64,000 bases of DNA from Helicobacter rodentium ATCC 700285 (GTDB lineage Bacteria > Campylobacterota > Campylobacteria > Campylobacterales > Helicobacteraceae), in NCBI RefSeq assembly GCF_000687535.1, contig NZ_JHWC01000001.1, forward strand, positions 233,686-297,685, in the 5' to 3' direction. The notes beneath the pieces were generated by a model. It had not been told where the DNA came from. It did no database searches and saw only the letters and a program-made list of their open reading frames with translations. Position 1 is the stretch's first letter. Every line of letters starts with the position of its first letter. Positions 37,369-47,314 of this stretch are shown piece by piece. The translations under genes and the position numbers were made by a program.

Positions 37369-37899
37369 TCAAATTGCAAAAAACTCATAGGCTTTTGTAA
37401 TTTCTTTTTCATAATTTTCTTGAATCTCCAAAAAGGGTAGAGAGAAACGCAAACATTCTTTCTTGAGTCTTGTATGCTCTCTTATCAATACTTCCTTAGA
37501 ATCTCTCTCTGCAATTTGTCGTTTTTCTATTGCATTTTCTTTTTCAAAAATAAGTGTGTAATTTTGTAAAATATATTCCTTGCTAAACAACAAATAAAGA
37601 ATCTTAATATGAGGATTATCAAGAAAAACTTGCGTTTTAGAGGGTGGCAAATAAACACCCTCTATCATAAGGTTTTGATTGTTTTCCAAACAAACATTTA
37701 CGATTCCAGCAACAATCCCAAACAAAAACTCTGCAATTTTTGTATCCTCTGTAACATCAAAAGGTGGAGGATTCATACCGCGTATAAACCCCATTTTCAG
37801 ATGGTCTAGACTCATATAAGGAAAATGGTGCATTTCTAGTAGTTTTTGCGCTAAAAATGTCTTTCCTGTGTGCGTTTCACCCCCAATAAGAAAAACCAT
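37369..37899 (-). CDS. P-loop NTPase, kinase-like, function unknown
   Basis: A 176-residue protein. Walker A is IGGETHTGKTFLAQKL at the very N-terminus. DHLKMGFIRG and NLMIEGVYLPP follow, as in small-molecule kinases of the adenylate/2-phosphoglycerate kinase-like group. A second charged region (ERDSKEVLIREHTRLKKE) could be a lid. The substrate is not identifiable. It lies 23 bases downstream of fdhD on the same strand, so it may be the last gene of the formate dehydrogenase operon. Confidence 0.75.
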   Translation of the reverse strand: MVFLIGGETHTGKTFLAQKLLEMHHFPYMSLDHLKMGFIRGMNPPPFDVTEDTKIAEFLFGIVAGIVNVCLENNQNLMIEGVYLPPSKTQVFLDNPHIKILYLLFSKEYILQNYTLIFEKENAIEKRQIAERDSKEVLIREHTRLKKECLRFSLPFLEIQENYEKEITKAYEFFAI

Positions 37900-37922
37900 A
37901 GCCTAGTAGCAATCTAAAAAAC

Positions 37923-38726
37923 TTAAGAATCCGCACAAATTCTACCGCTATGCGTATAGACATTTGCCCTCTCCCCTCGCGCAAAACCTATCAGTGTTAC
38001 ACCTGTTTCTTGCGCAGCTCTCACACCCATAAAAGTTGCAGCGGCTTTAGAAACCACAATGGGGATATTGTGCATTACTGCTTTAATCACCATTTCAAGC
38101 GATAAGCGTCCGCTCACATACAATAGCGCATTCTTGGTATCCAGCCCTTGCAAATGCGCCTTTCCCATTACTTTATCAATTGCATTGTGTCGCCCAATAT
38201 CCTCGCAAATAAGTTGTGAATCCTCTAAAACTAACATTGCTTTATGCACACAACCCGTTTTGTCAAACAATTCGCTTGGCTTTTCAAAGAATCTTAAATG
38301 CGTAAAAATCTCACTACATAAAACTTTCCTGCTAGATTCCACAAACCGCTCTACAATATGCCCCTCTAAATTTCCCGCAACCCCTACACAGCAACCAGAA
38401 GTGAGCGTTTTTTCACGAAAAAGATTCTTAAGATTTTCCTCTACAATCTCCGCTTCTATTGCAACAGATTTTCCGTCTTTAGCAATCTCTAAATGCCGAA
38501 TCTGCGAGACATTACTCATCACACCTTCACTTATCAAAAACCCAACAATATGGCAATCCTGCTCCTTTGGGATACTCATAACTGAAAGTAGTTTTTTGCC
38601 ATTGAGATAAAACGCAATGCGCTCCTCTGATACTACATTATCCTCAATGCAACCTGCAAGAGAATCCCCCCTAAACCCGTTAGGAGAGATTTTCTCAATT
38701 TTTAATGCTTTATAATAGGATTCCAT
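37923..38726 (-). CDS. fdhD: FdhD, formate dehydrogenase sulfurtransferase
   Basis: A 267-residue accessory protein that passes sulfur to the molybdenum cofactor before insertion into FdhA. Motifs include NPNGFRGDS-like N-terminus (ISPNGFRGDS), the functional cysteine loop LTSGCCVGVAGN, CEDIGRHNAIDKVMG and the C-terminal LIGFARGERANVYTHSGRI. The ATG shares a base with the fdhC stop. It is required for the adjacent enzyme. Confidence 0.94.
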   Translation of the reverse strand: MESYYKALKIEKISPNGFRGDSLAGCIEDNVVSEERIAFYLNGKKLLSVMSIPKEQDCHIVGFLISEGVMSNVSQIRHLEIAKDGKSVAIEAEIVEENLKNLFREKTLTSGCCVGVAGNLEGHIVERFVESSRKVLCSEIFTHLRFFEKPSELFDKTGCVHKAMLVLEDSQLICEDIGRHNAIDKVMGKAHLQGLDTKNALLYVSGRLSLEMVIKAVMHNIPIVVSKAAATFMGVRAAQETGVTLIGFARGERANVYTHSGRICADS

Positions 38727-39685
38727 TATGCAGCATTTAATTCTTTGTAGTAATAACTATGCAAAATTGCAATTTCCTCTTCACCCATATGTCCATCAAT
38801 AATAGAGTGCAAAGCCCCCTCTATCGCAAAGACAGCCATATAAATATGCGTAATAAGAAGTGCAATAATCAAGAATCCTACAAAATTATGCACCATTGCC
38901 ATTAAACGCAAAGTGTCAATATCGGCAAATTGGAAGAACATATACGCACCAGAAATTACCATCACAAAGCCACCCACTGTGCAAACCCAAAACCACATTT
39001 TTTGTCCTGCATTAAATTTTCCAGCAGGGATTGGCTTTTTCTCTTTGCTTAAATACCCGCCCATTATCATTAGCCATTGAATATCATAGGCTTTAGGCAA
39101 GGCATTTTTAAACCACATCAAGAACATTAAAGTGCCAAAAATCGCAAATGCAATCGTTGCGATTCCGTGAATATCTCTTGCAAAGCGCACAAAACCGCCC
39201 CCACCTAATTTATCACCAAAGACCATAATTAAGCCTGTGAGGCAAATCATCACAAAAGGAATCGCAGCGCACCAATGCACAAAAATATTGTAGCTAGAAA
39301 ACACACGAATCTTTTTGCCGTGATTGAATTTCTTTTGCCCTACAATCATAAAATGCCCTAAAAACGCTAAAACCACAAGAACAATCAAAACTCCAAAAAT
39401 TGTGGAGAAATAATGCCCTTGCAAGAGCGTAAATAGCTCACCATAGCCCTTTGCATTGGGAGACCCAAGCCCCCAACCTTTAATCGCCTCTACTTCAGGA
39501 CCACCATAAAGATTCGGATTTGCTCTCTGCTCGGGCGCAATTAGTGCATTATTGCCACTTATGACTTCTGCATATTGCTTCCCGCCCTCTTGTGGAACGC
39601 TAGGATTTGCAGCAAAAGCAAAACTTGTCCCCGCCACAAAAATAGCTAACATTAAGATTCTAAAGAATTTCAATAAATTTCTCAT
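38726..39685 (-). CDS. fdhC: FdhC, cytochrome b (gamma) subunit of formate dehydrogenase
   Basis: A 319-residue membrane subunit that carries electrons from FdhB to menaquinone. A signal-like N-terminus (LKFFRILMLAIFVAGTSFAFA) precedes a periplasmic segment, then four helices with haem-type histidines (YNIFVHWCAAIPFVMICLTG, RDIHGIATIAFAIFG, MVHNFVGFLIIALLITHIYM). The ATG at 39685 follows AGGAGG. The frame stays open into fdhB, but that extension is not coding. Confidence 0.92.
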   Translation of the reverse strand: MRNLLKFFRILMLAIFVAGTSFAFAANPSVPQEGGKQYAEVISGNNALIAPEQRANPNLYGGPEVEAIKGWGLGSPNAKGYGELFTLLQGHYFSTIFGVLIVLVVLAFLGHFMIVGQKKFNHGKKIRVFSSYNIFVHWCAAIPFVMICLTGLIMVFGDKLGGGGFVRFARDIHGIATIAFAIFGTLMFLMWFKNALPKAYDIQWLMIMGGYLSKEKKPIPAGKFNAGQKMWFWVCTVGGFVMVISGAYMFFQFADIDTLRLMAMVHNFVGFLIIALLITHIYMAVFAIEGALHSIIDGHMGEEEIAILHSYYYKELNAA

Positions 39686-39695
39686 AGAATCCTCC

Positions 39696-40325
39696 TTAAT
39701 CATTGTATGCGGTTTTCCACACATTAGGCACAGCATTAGGAATATTCTCTCCGCGCATAGTTGCACGATGTGTAATGATATTAGAAACCTCTTCGCTACT
39801 TCCTGCAAGCAAAGCTTTTGTAGAACACATACTTGCACACATTGGCACTTTACCCTCTGCGATTCTGTTTTGTCCATAGAGTTGATACTCTTCCTTGCTA
39901 TTTGTCTCTTCAGGACCACCTGCACAGAATGTGCATTTATCCATTGCACCACGAGAGCCAAAAACTCCATTTTTAGGGAATTGTGGCGCACCAAAAGGAC
40001 AAGCATAGAGGCAATAACCACAACCTATACAAGTTTTCTTATCGTGCAAAACGATTCCATCAGCACGGATATAAAAGCAATCCACAGGACATACTTGCGC
40101 ACAAGGAGCGTCCGCACAATGCATACAAGCCACAGAAACTGCACTTTCTTTGCCGACTTGTCCCTCGTTTAAGATGACAACGCGTCTGCGATTCACGCCA
40201 ACGGGCAAGTGATGCGCTTCTTTACAAGCAACATCGCAGCCGTGGCATTCAATACAACGATTTGTATCGCAATAAAACTTAATTCTTGAAAAATTTTCAA
40301 GATTTGTAGGAATTGTGTTACTCAT
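39696..40325 (-). CDS. fdhB: FdhB, iron-sulfur (beta) subunit of formate dehydrogenase
   Basis: A 209-residue protein with four ferredoxin-type clusters: CIECHGCDVACKEAHHLP, CMHCADAPCAQVCP, CIGCGYCLYACPFGAP and CTFC...CASMC. It relays electrons from the catalytic subunit to the cytochrome b. It lies ten bases after fdhA and ten before fdhC. Unlike some beta subunits it has no C-terminal membrane helix. Confidence 0.94.
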   Translation of the reverse strand: MSNTIPTNLENFSRIKFYCDTNRCIECHGCDVACKEAHHLPVGVNRRRVVILNEGQVGKESAVSVACMHCADAPCAQVCPVDCFYIRADGIVLHDKKTCIGCGYCLYACPFGAPQFPKNGVFGSRGAMDKCTFCAGGPEETNSKEEYQLYGQNRIAEGKVPMCASMCSTKALLAGSSEEVSNIITHRATMRGENIPNAVPNVWKTAYND

Positions 40326-40335
40326 CTTTCACTCC

Positions 40336-43170
40336 TTATGCTTTCTCAATGCGGCATAGACCACATTTGGTTTCTGGACAAGCAGAGTTATAATCAAACC
40401 CATAACTTGCAATCATACAAGCAGATTCGCCAATCGCATAAGGTTTTGTACCTTCTGGATATTTATCAAGCCTCGAAACGCCTTGATCCATTCCCGAGAA
40501 GTTTTGCGGCAACCAAATACTATTATAATCCACTCTTGTAGAAAGTTTTGCTGGAACTAAGATTCTAGTATCCATTGTTCCATAAATCCAAAGCATATCA
40601 CCATTTTTAATATTCATCTCCGCAGCTTTATCTGGGTGAATCTCTACAAACATTTCTCCCTCAACTTCTGCTAAGTATTTTGCACTTCTTGTCTCCGCAC
40701 CTGTTCCCATATGCGCAACAAGTCTTCCACTTAACATATTGACAGGAAACTCATCAACCCAATTTTTATTTTCACCCAACTCTTTTTGTCGGCTGCGATA
40801 TTTGATATTCGCGCGGAAATGGTTTGGCTTATCTGGGAAGTTTGGATATTTATCCACCAAATCTCCTCTCACAGAGTGTAAAGGCTCACGATGCAATGGA
40901 ATCTTGTCATACCAATTCCAAACATTTGCTCTTGCTTTTCCATTACCATAAGGGCAAATTCCTTGCTCTAAGGCTTTTTCAACCAAGATATTATTGCCGA
41001 TTCCAAGCGCAAAAGTGCTACCCTCCACCGCTTTCTTTTCCTCTTCAGTGAGTTTAATACCTAAAGATTCCGCATTTGCAGCAGTTACAGGTGCGTGTCC
41101 GCCGGTATATTTTGCATTTGGCAATGTGCGTGGAGTTAGCATACTTTGTCCGCTAGGATTTGTAACACCCCAATTAACACGGAATCCCATTCCACCTTCC
41201 ATTACAGGAATGCTATCATTATACATTACAGGAGTTCCGGGGTGCTTATCACTCCAACAAGGCCAAGGCAATCCATAATAATCGTTTTTAAACTCGCCTG
41301 TTCCTCTTAAAGTAACCTTATCAAACTTATGCCAATTTTCTTGGTGTGCTTTTAATCGCTCTGGACTCATACCTTGCAAACCAATGCTTCGGATACTTTG
41401 TGTAAGCTCTGTTGTCGCGTCCTCTGGCCAAATAAATTTCTCTCTACCTTTGCTTTTTGCAATATCATAAAGTCTTCTTTGGTATTCCTCTAAGAATCCT
41501 AATCTTTCCGCTAAACCAAACAAAAACTCCTCATCTGGACGACATTCAAAGAGTGGTTCCATAACTTTAGAACGCCATTGATAACTACGATTGGTTGCAG
41601 CAACTGAACCGCTTGTTTCCATTTGTGAAGCCGCTGGAAGCATAAAGAGATTCTCTTTTCTATCACTATAAATCGCCAAATCATTCACATAAGGATCTAC
41701 AAACACAACTAAATCTAGCTTATCCATTGCTTGTTTTTGTAAATCAAGCAAAGAGACCGTTGTCATACCTGAACCAATTACAACTAAGGCGCGTAATTTA
41801 GTCCCCGCATTGTTTGCCGCATTTTCCTCATCTAAAACACCAAATTTCCAAGTAGAATGCGCAAAGCCTGTTTTGCCCATCATTTCTTTATTTTTGAAGC
41901 GAGACACCATCCAATCATAATCCACATTCCAATGTCGGCAGAAATGTTTCCACGCAGGATCGCCCAATCCATAATATCCCGGTAAAGAATCCGCTAGGTT
42001 ATTCATATCAGACGCACCTTGCACATTATCGTGTCCGCGTAAGATATTTACACCTCCACCATTTTTACCAATGTTTCCTAAGAACATTTGCAAAATAGGC
42101 ATCATTCTTGTGTTGCTTGTCCCCACTGTGTGCTGTGTAAGCCCTTGATTCCAAATCAAGCTTGCAGGTTTTGCTGCTGCCATTTCTTCTGCAATATGGC
42201 GGATTGCATCTGCTGGGATTCCACATACATCGGCTGCCACTTCAGGAGTAAATTTCTTAGCTTCCTCCATAATCATTTCATAGCCATCTACTCTATCTTT
42301 TAGATATTGCTCATCGTAAAGCTTTTTTGCAATGATATGGTTGAGCAATCCATACGCAAAGGCAATATCTGTCCCGCTTCGGATTCTATGAAATTCATCG
42401 CATTTTGCCGCTGTTTTTGTAAATCGCGGGTCAATACAAACAAGTTTTGCTCCCTTTTCTTTTGCGCGCAAAATATGCACCATAGAGACAGGGTGATTCA
42501 CGGCTGGGTTTGCACCAATCACTAAAATATATTTAGAAAATTGCATATCGCCAAGGTGATTTGTCATACCACCATACCCAAATGTATTTGCCACACCGGC
42601 AACTGTTGGGCTGTGTCAAACTCTAGCGCAGTGATCTATGTTGTTGGTTCCAAAGAATGCTGCAAACTTTCTAATGTAATAGCTTTGCTCGTTGGAGCAT
42701 TTTGCACTTCCTAAAAACATTACGGCATCAGGTCCGCTTTCCTCTCGGATTTGCTTAAGTTGTGCTGCAATCTTATCCATTGCCTCATCATACTTTAAAC
42801 GCGCCCATTTGCCATCTTTTTTCTCCAATGGATAGCGCAATCTTGTTTCGCTTCTTGCTCTATCAATCAAGTCTGCACCCTTGCAGCAATGCCCACCTTG
42901 AGAAATAGGGTGGTCTTGTGCAACTTCTTGGCGCACCCATACACCATCAACAACTTCTGCCACGATTCCACAACCCACAGAACAATGCGTACAAATTGTT
43001 TTAATCTTTTTAGATTGTGGGTATCTCTCTTTTAGCTCTTGAGCAGTTGCTGGGCGCATTGTTTTTTGGCTATCAGCTCCTAGTGCAACACTTGCGCCTG
43101 CTAAACTTCCAAGAGCGGTCATTTTCAAAAACGCACGTCTAGTTTGGCGTCTTTTAATTGCTTCGCTCAT
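40336..43170 (-). CDS. fdhA: FdhA, selenocysteine-containing formate dehydrogenase catalytic subunit
   Basis: One 944-residue enzyme read through an in-frame TGA (42618-42616) at codon 185, within HCARV-U-HSPTVAG. This matches the active-site CRVUHGPSVAG of other formate dehydrogenases. A bacterial SECIS hairpin follows the TGA. Upstream are a Tat signal (RRQTRRAFLKMTALGSLAGA) and the [4Fe-4S] site CTHCSVGCGIV...CCKG. The protein oxidises formate to CO2 on the periplasmic side using Mo/W-bisMGD. If the TGA is treated as a stop, the gene would falsely appear as two pieces. Confidence 0.96.
42577..42618 (-). promoter_or_regulatory. Bacterial SECIS element after the fdhA UGA codon
   Basis: In the mRNA the UGA is followed after 13 bases by a UUGCC-GGUGU-GGCAA hairpin (42602-42588) nested in CCCAA/UUGGG (42610-42606 with 42581-42577). 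The apical loop begins GGU and starts 18 bases after the UGA, the same distance as in E. coli fdhF as I recall it. It would recruit SelB with selenocysteyl-tRNA. Confidence 0.85.
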
Positions 43171-43185
43171 TTTTCACCTCACTTT

Positions 43186-43380
43186 TTATTTTGCAACAGA
43201 ATAATACAAATCCCATTGCTGTGTTTTTTGGTAGAGAATTTCTTGCTTTGGAGATTTTCCACGAACAAGATTCTCACTCGTGCCTTTTTTACCACAGCCT
43301 GCTAATACCACACCAGCACCCGCGACTGCTACGGAAGTTTTTGCGGTAGTTTTTAAAAACTCACGCCTACTTTTTTCCAT
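43186..43380 (-). CDS. Small Tat-signal protein of the formate dehydrogenase region
   Basis: A 64-residue protein with a twin-arginine signal (KSRREFLKTTAKTSVAVAGA) followed by VLAGCGKK and a short tail (PKQEILYQKTQQWDLYYSVA). It matches the described type 'formate dehydrogenase region TAT target', always beside fdh genes. A role in assembly or export of FdhA is plausible but unproven. It sits 15 bases upstream of fdhA. Confidence 0.85.
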   Translation of the reverse strand: MEKSRREFLKTTAKTSVAVAGAGVVLAGCGKKGTSENLVRGKSPKQEILYQKTQQWDLYYSVAK

Positions 43381-43411
43381 TTTGGCTCCTTGTTTGAAAT
43401 TTGGGATAACC

Positions 43412-43446
43412 CCACGAAGAATCTCTTAGACAAAGAATCTTCGTGG
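43412..43446 (-). other. Intercistronic hairpin in the fdh operon
   Basis: CCACGAAGA (43412-43420) and TCTTCGTGG (43438-43446) form a nine-base stem, extended by three pairs after one mismatch. It lies between the TorD-like gene and the Tat gene. No T run follows on the transcribed strand, so it is better read as an RNA-processing or stability element than a terminator. Confidence 0.55.
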
Positions 43447-43469
43447 AATCACGCTCAACTCTTTAGCTT

Positions 43470-44072
43470 TTAAGCATAAAACTCCTCCTCAAACTTAATA
43501 AAAGATTCCAAAATCAAAGCAACGGCTAGATAATATTTTGCGTCCTTGCGTTCTTTAATCTCTTGCACCAAGCCCAAAAAAGCGTCCTTACAAAAAGCAA
43601 AAACCTCTTTTGCTAATGCCACATTCTCCACTTCTAGCAAATGGCGCATAAATCCACAAAGGAATCCCAAATGCTCCTCTGTTTCTCTAAAACTCTTTGT
43701 ATCTATGCGCACATCACTTTGTTTGACTAATGCGCGAATTTTAAGGAGGGATTCTGCGCCAATGCAGTTTTCATAATAATGCGAGAGATGCATTCCGACT
43801 TGTTTCTCCCCAAAAGGCAAGGCAAAAAGACGCGAAAATTCCTCTTTGATATTTTGGATTCCATTGGTTTGCAATTCTTGCTTAAGCAGTGCCATACTGC
43901 CTTCTGCTTCTTCATTTAAAGGGGCATTGAGCAGAATCCCTAACTGCTCTTTAGCAAGTTCTGCACGTTCGTCTAGCATTTCAAACACAAGCATTCCATT
44001 AAAAAAATCATAATACAAAATACGCGCGTTTTTAAGTTCTTGCGCTTCTTGTGCGCTTAGATTATCAAACAT
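43470..44072 (-). CDS. TorD/DmsD-family chaperone for formate dehydrogenase
   Basis: A 200-residue all-helical protein. Typical stretches are ILYYDFFNGMLVFEMLDERA near the N-terminus and EEFSRLFALPFG. The central GMHLSHYYENCIGAESLLKI parallels the TorD signature region. It probably guards the Tat signal and cofactor loading of FdhA. The ATG at 44072 is preferred (AAGGAG upstream). It overlaps the upstream ferredoxin gene by eight bases. An in-frame ATG six codons earlier lies deeper in that gene. Confidence 0.85.
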   Translation of the reverse strand: MFDNLSAQEAQELKNARILYYDFFNGMLVFEMLDERAELAKEQLGILLNAPLNEEAEGSMALLKQELQTNGIQNIKEEFSRLFALPFGEKQVGMHLSHYYENCIGAESLLKIRALVKQSDVRIDTKSFRETEEHLGFLCGFMRHLLEVENVALAKEVFAFCKDAFLGLVQEIKERKDAKYYLAVALILESFIKFEEEFYA

Positions 44073-45636
44073 TTGCCTCTCCTTGTCCAAACATCACCCT
44101 AACCTTACAATCTGGACAACATTGCAAAGTTTTAAGCTTCTTAGGGTCGTTTGCAAAAGCAACTCCCAACATTCCCACCACTTTATCAATAGATTTTTTT
44201 GCAGAAAAGGGCTTTCCGCACTCCACACATAAAAATGGCTCATCTTTTGCGATTTCTCTGCTCTTAAAATATCCCGCATTCAGCGCGATTCCTTCTCTGC
44301 TTAACTCCATCACATTTTCTGGACAAGAAGTGATACAATACCCGCAAGTCGTGCAAAGCGAAGCATTCAAACGCAAGGAAAAATCCTCTTCCCTCGCAAA
44401 AAGCGCATTTACATTACAAGCCCCCACACAGGAGAGGCAAAGTGTGCATTTTGCAGAATCCACTTTCAAATCCCCATACAAAACAGGAGCTTCACCCTCT
44501 AAAATGCTTTTAGCAACGCCATAATCCCCCTCTTTTACCATATATTGCAATCTCTGCGCAAAGGATTCTCTAAAGGGCTTGTTGTGGCGATTCTTATACA
44601 AATACGATTCTATTTGCGGTAAGGAATCCGCATTTTGCTTCAAGGATTCCATATTTTGCACTAAAAACATAGAGTCTTTTTTGTAAATTTGCTGTGTGAT
44701 ATTGTTTAAAAACTGCATTGGTGCGCTTAAAGTCTCTCCAAACACAAATACCGCATAACCGCTTAACTGAACCATTGTTAATAAATCATTCTCATTCAGC
44801 ATTGCTAAATTGGGCAAAACCAAAGGAAGAATGGAATCAGGCAAGATGGCATTTTGCGCACAAAGCTTGTGATAATCCCGCAGGGAGCATAAAAAGATTT
44901 TTTCTCCCTTGTAAAGCTCCAAAATTTCTTCCAAACCCTCTTTGGGCAACTCCTCATATTCTAAGCAATTTGTCGGACACACTCCCACGCAAGCACCGCA
45001 AGCAATGCAATCAATGGGCGAAAACACAAGTTCCATCAAGCTATCGTTGCCACCCACACCAAAGGTTGGGCAAACCTCCACGCATTTTGCGCAATATTTT
45101 TCGCGTCTATGGTGGTATTGGCAAGATTCCTCTTTGTAGCTAATGATTTCCTTGTAGCCGTATTCCCCGATATTTTGACGCAAAACTTCTAACAAAATTT
45201 GTGCATTTGCAAAATCTGCAACATTATACACGCCACGAAACCGCGCTAATTCTGCCTCATCTACAAACAATACCGCTTGAGAAAACTCCACCACATTCCC
45301 ATTATTTAAGTGTGCATAGAAGCTTCCAAACTGCCCACTAAAATTTTCCAATACATTTAAATCCAACAAAGAAACTTCAAAGAAATCCTGTGCCATCTCT
45401 GCGAAATCTTGCACAATTTGCGGAATCGTATCTTGCGCCTCTTTGATATAAATCATTGCGAGTTTGGAGCTAATGGTTACTTGTTTTTTGGATTCAAGTG
45501 TGAAATCATCTATAATTTCTTGGATTTGATTGAGTTTTGCTAGTTTTTCGGAATAATTTTTATCTATTTTGTTCAACAATAAACTACCAAGCGGTAAAGT
45601 TTGGTCAATCTTGATAGGATCTTTTAATGGTTGCAT
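44065..45636 (-). CDS. Multi-cluster ferredoxin-like protein of the fdh operon
   Basis: A 523-residue soluble protein. The N-terminal ~170 residues have no recognised fold. Then come CAKCVEVCP, CIACGACVGVCP, CTLCLSCVGACN and CTTCGYCITSCP clusters, and a C-terminal zinc- or iron-type set (CVECGKPF, CCPDCKVR). Similar proteins head fdh operons in Campylobacterota. It may pass electrons or assist maturation, but the role is unknown. The ATG at 45636 has GAGAG upstream; an ATG four codons earlier (45648) is less well placed. Confidence 0.8.
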   Translation of the reverse strand: MQPLKDPIKIDQTLPLGSLLLNKIDKNYSEKLAKLNQIQEIIDDFTLESKKQVTISSKLAMIYIKEAQDTIPQIVQDFAEMAQDFFEVSLLDLNVLENFSGQFGSFYAHLNNGNVVEFSQAVLFVDEAELARFRGVYNVADFANAQILLEVLRQNIGEYGYKEIISYKEESCQYHHRREKYCAKCVEVCPTFGVGGNDSLMELVFSPIDCIACGACVGVCPTNCLEYEELPKEGLEEILELYKGEKIFLCSLRDYHKLCAQNAILPDSILPLVLPNLAMLNENDLLTMVQLSGYAVFVFGETLSAPMQFLNNITQQIYKKDSMFLVQNMESLKQNADSLPQIESYLYKNRHNKPFRESFAQRLQYMVKEGDYGVAKSILEGEAPVLYGDLKVDSAKCTLCLSCVGACNVNALFAREEDFSLRLNASLCTTCGYCITSCPENVMELSREGIALNAGYFKSREIAKDEPFLCVECGKPFSAKKSIDKVVGMLGVAFANDPKKLKTLQCCPDCKVRVMFGQGEANV

Positions 45637-45700
45637 TATTTCTCTCATTAATCATATATTTTAAGAATGTATTGAATGACCCTATTCACTTTAAATTGGC

Positions 45701-45730
45701 ATTTTACCCCCTTCCTGCTGAAAAAGTCAA
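45701..45730 (-). promoter_or_regulatory. Sigma-70 promoter of the fdh operon
   Basis: On the minus strand TTGACT (45730-45725) and TAAAAT (45706-45701) are separated by 18 bases. The predicted start is near 45694, about 58 bases before the first ATG. This is the most canonical -35/-10 pair seen in the window. Confidence 0.6.
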
Positions 45731-45786
45731 GTTTTTTTTAACATTCACAATATACAAATTAATATATAACACTTAGAGGGGGTAAA
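45703..45786. other. Mirrored TTTACCCCCT sites around the fdh promoter
   Basis: TTTACCCCCT at 45703-45712 overlaps the -10, and its exact reverse complement AGGGGGTAAA lies at 45777-45786. Centres are 74 bases apart, close to seven helical turns. A second pair, AAAAAGTC (45721-45728) and GACTTTTT (45787-45794), is interleaved. Possible paired operator; the binder is unknown. Confidence 0.5.
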
Positions 45787-45823
45787 GACTTTTTATAGTT
45801 TAGCCTCCCTCCTCCATTACAGG

Positions 45824-47314
45824 CTATTGCACAAAGTTGCTACCAACCAATCCATAAATTCCAAGCAACAAGCCATCTACAAAGAACACAGATAAGCAAA
45901 CATAAAGTGTTGCGATTCCTGCAACAATCTTGAGTGGGAGAGTTGCATTTTGCAGATAAACACTGCCATCTGCCATTAAAGGCTCTTTTAAAAACATATA
46001 AACAATGAGTTTTAAATAATAATACGCCGCAATTGCGCTATTTATAGCCATTACGAATGCCAAAAACAAGTATTCGTTATTAATAGCCGCACTCATCAAA
46101 TATACTTTACCCCAAAATACAGAAAAAGGTGGAATCCCAGCTAAAGATAGCATAAACAATCCCATAATCACAGCCGCTAATGGGCAAAGCCTAATTAAAC
46201 CAGAGAATTTTTCATATGAATGATCATAACGTTTGTCCCACATTTGCTCTTTTGTGCGAGTAATCCATAACATTGCAAAGATTCCAAGATTGGTAAAAAG
46301 GAATAAAATCCAATATAAAAACAACGCGCTATACGCTTGCATTCCACCAATCAATATTGCACTAAATGCAAAACCAGCGTGAGAAATTGAGCTATAAGCT
46401 AACATTCGCTTTACATCTTTTTGCACAAGCGCAACAAGATTTGGCAAAGTCATTGTAACAACAATCAACAAATAAAAAATATTATGCACCCAAACAAGCT
46501 CCATAAAAAAGCTAAAAATTCTAATCGCAACTACCAATGCGGCAATCTTTGGCACAATAGACATAAAACCAGCCAAAAAAGAATTAGACCCTTCATACAC
46601 ATCAGGCGTCCAAGTATGGAATGGCACCAAAGAAGCTTTAAAACCAATGGAAGCGATGAAAAATACCACCCCACCAAGCACCAAATAAGACGGCTGATAA
46701 TTATTAACCTCCAATACGGCTTTTATACCCACTAAATCCAAATGCCCACTTGCAGCATAAAGCAACATTGAAGCAAACGCAAAACAACCCGCCGATAATG
46801 CCCCCATTGTAAAATATTTAATGGCTGCTTCAAAAGCAGTTGCACGATTATGCATTGCAATAAGTGTATAAAGCGCGAGAGAAGCTGTTTCAAGCCCCAA
46901 GAAAATGACAATCAAATGATCGCTACTAACCATAAATTGGAATCCTGCACACATCAACAAAAAGAGTGCGTAGTATTCTGCATAAGAAAAATCGTGGAAT
47001 CGGTTATAGCTTAGCGTCAAAGGCACAAATAAAATTGCAGCAACAAGAATAATAACCTGCCCTAAAAGCGCAATCCCGTCAATTAAAATCAAATCAAAAA
47101 ACGCCCTTGTCTCACCGCTGATACCAAAAAACATAATATACCCTAAATCCAAACCCAAAAACAGGATTGAAAGCATAGTGTAAAGTCGTTTATTGGCACT
47201 TTTTAAGCACATATCCACAACTAAAATTAAAAGTCCGCCTACGATAGCAATTAACATAGGAAAGATACTGAAAATATTTAAACTATCCAACGGAACACTA
47301 AAAGTCTCTAACAT
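45824..47314 (-). CDS. nuoN: NuoN, proton-pumping membrane subunit of complex I
   Basis: A 496-residue antiporter-like subunit with about 14 helices. [18 protein letters not shown] and [20 protein letters not shown] carry the conserved lysine/proline residues of the proton channel. [14 protein letters not shown] carries the helix 5 glutamate. Last gene of the nuo operon; it begins right after nuoM. A TAGCCT/AGGCTA hairpin just past the stop may act as a weak terminator. Confidence 0.96.
   Translation of the reverse strand: MLETFSVPLDSLNIFSIFPMLIAIVGGLLILVVDMCLKSANKRLYTMLSILFLGLDLGYIMFFGISGETRAFFDLILIDGIALLGQVIILVAAILFVPLTLSYNRFHDFSYAEYYALFLLMCAGFQFMVSSDHLIVIFLGLETASLALYTLIAMHNRATAFEAAIKYFTMGALSAGCFAFASMLLYAASGHLDLVGIKAVLEVNNYQPSYLVLGGVVFFIASIGFKASLVPFHTWTPDVYEGSNSFLAGFMSIVPKIAALVVAIRIFSFFMELVWVHNIFYLLIVVTMTLPNLVALVQKDVKRMLAYSSISHAGFAFSAILIGGMQAYSALFLYWILFLFTNLGIFAMLWITRTKEQMWDKRYDHSYEKFSGLIRLCPLAAVIMGLFMLSLAGIPPFSVFWGKVYLMSAAINNEYLFLAFVMAINSAIAAYYYLKLIVYMFLKEPLMADGSVYLQNATLPLKIVAGIATLYVCLSVFFVDGLLLGIYGLVGSNFVQ

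Noticed and set aside
37252..37440. 62-codon open frame
   Set aside because: No ribosome site, low-complexity composition and overlap with the end of the kinase-like gene on the other strand.
42594..42616. fdhA as two genes or a frameshifted pseudogene
   Set aside because: Both parts are in the same frame, separated only by TGA in the selenocysteine motif with a bSECIS hairpin.
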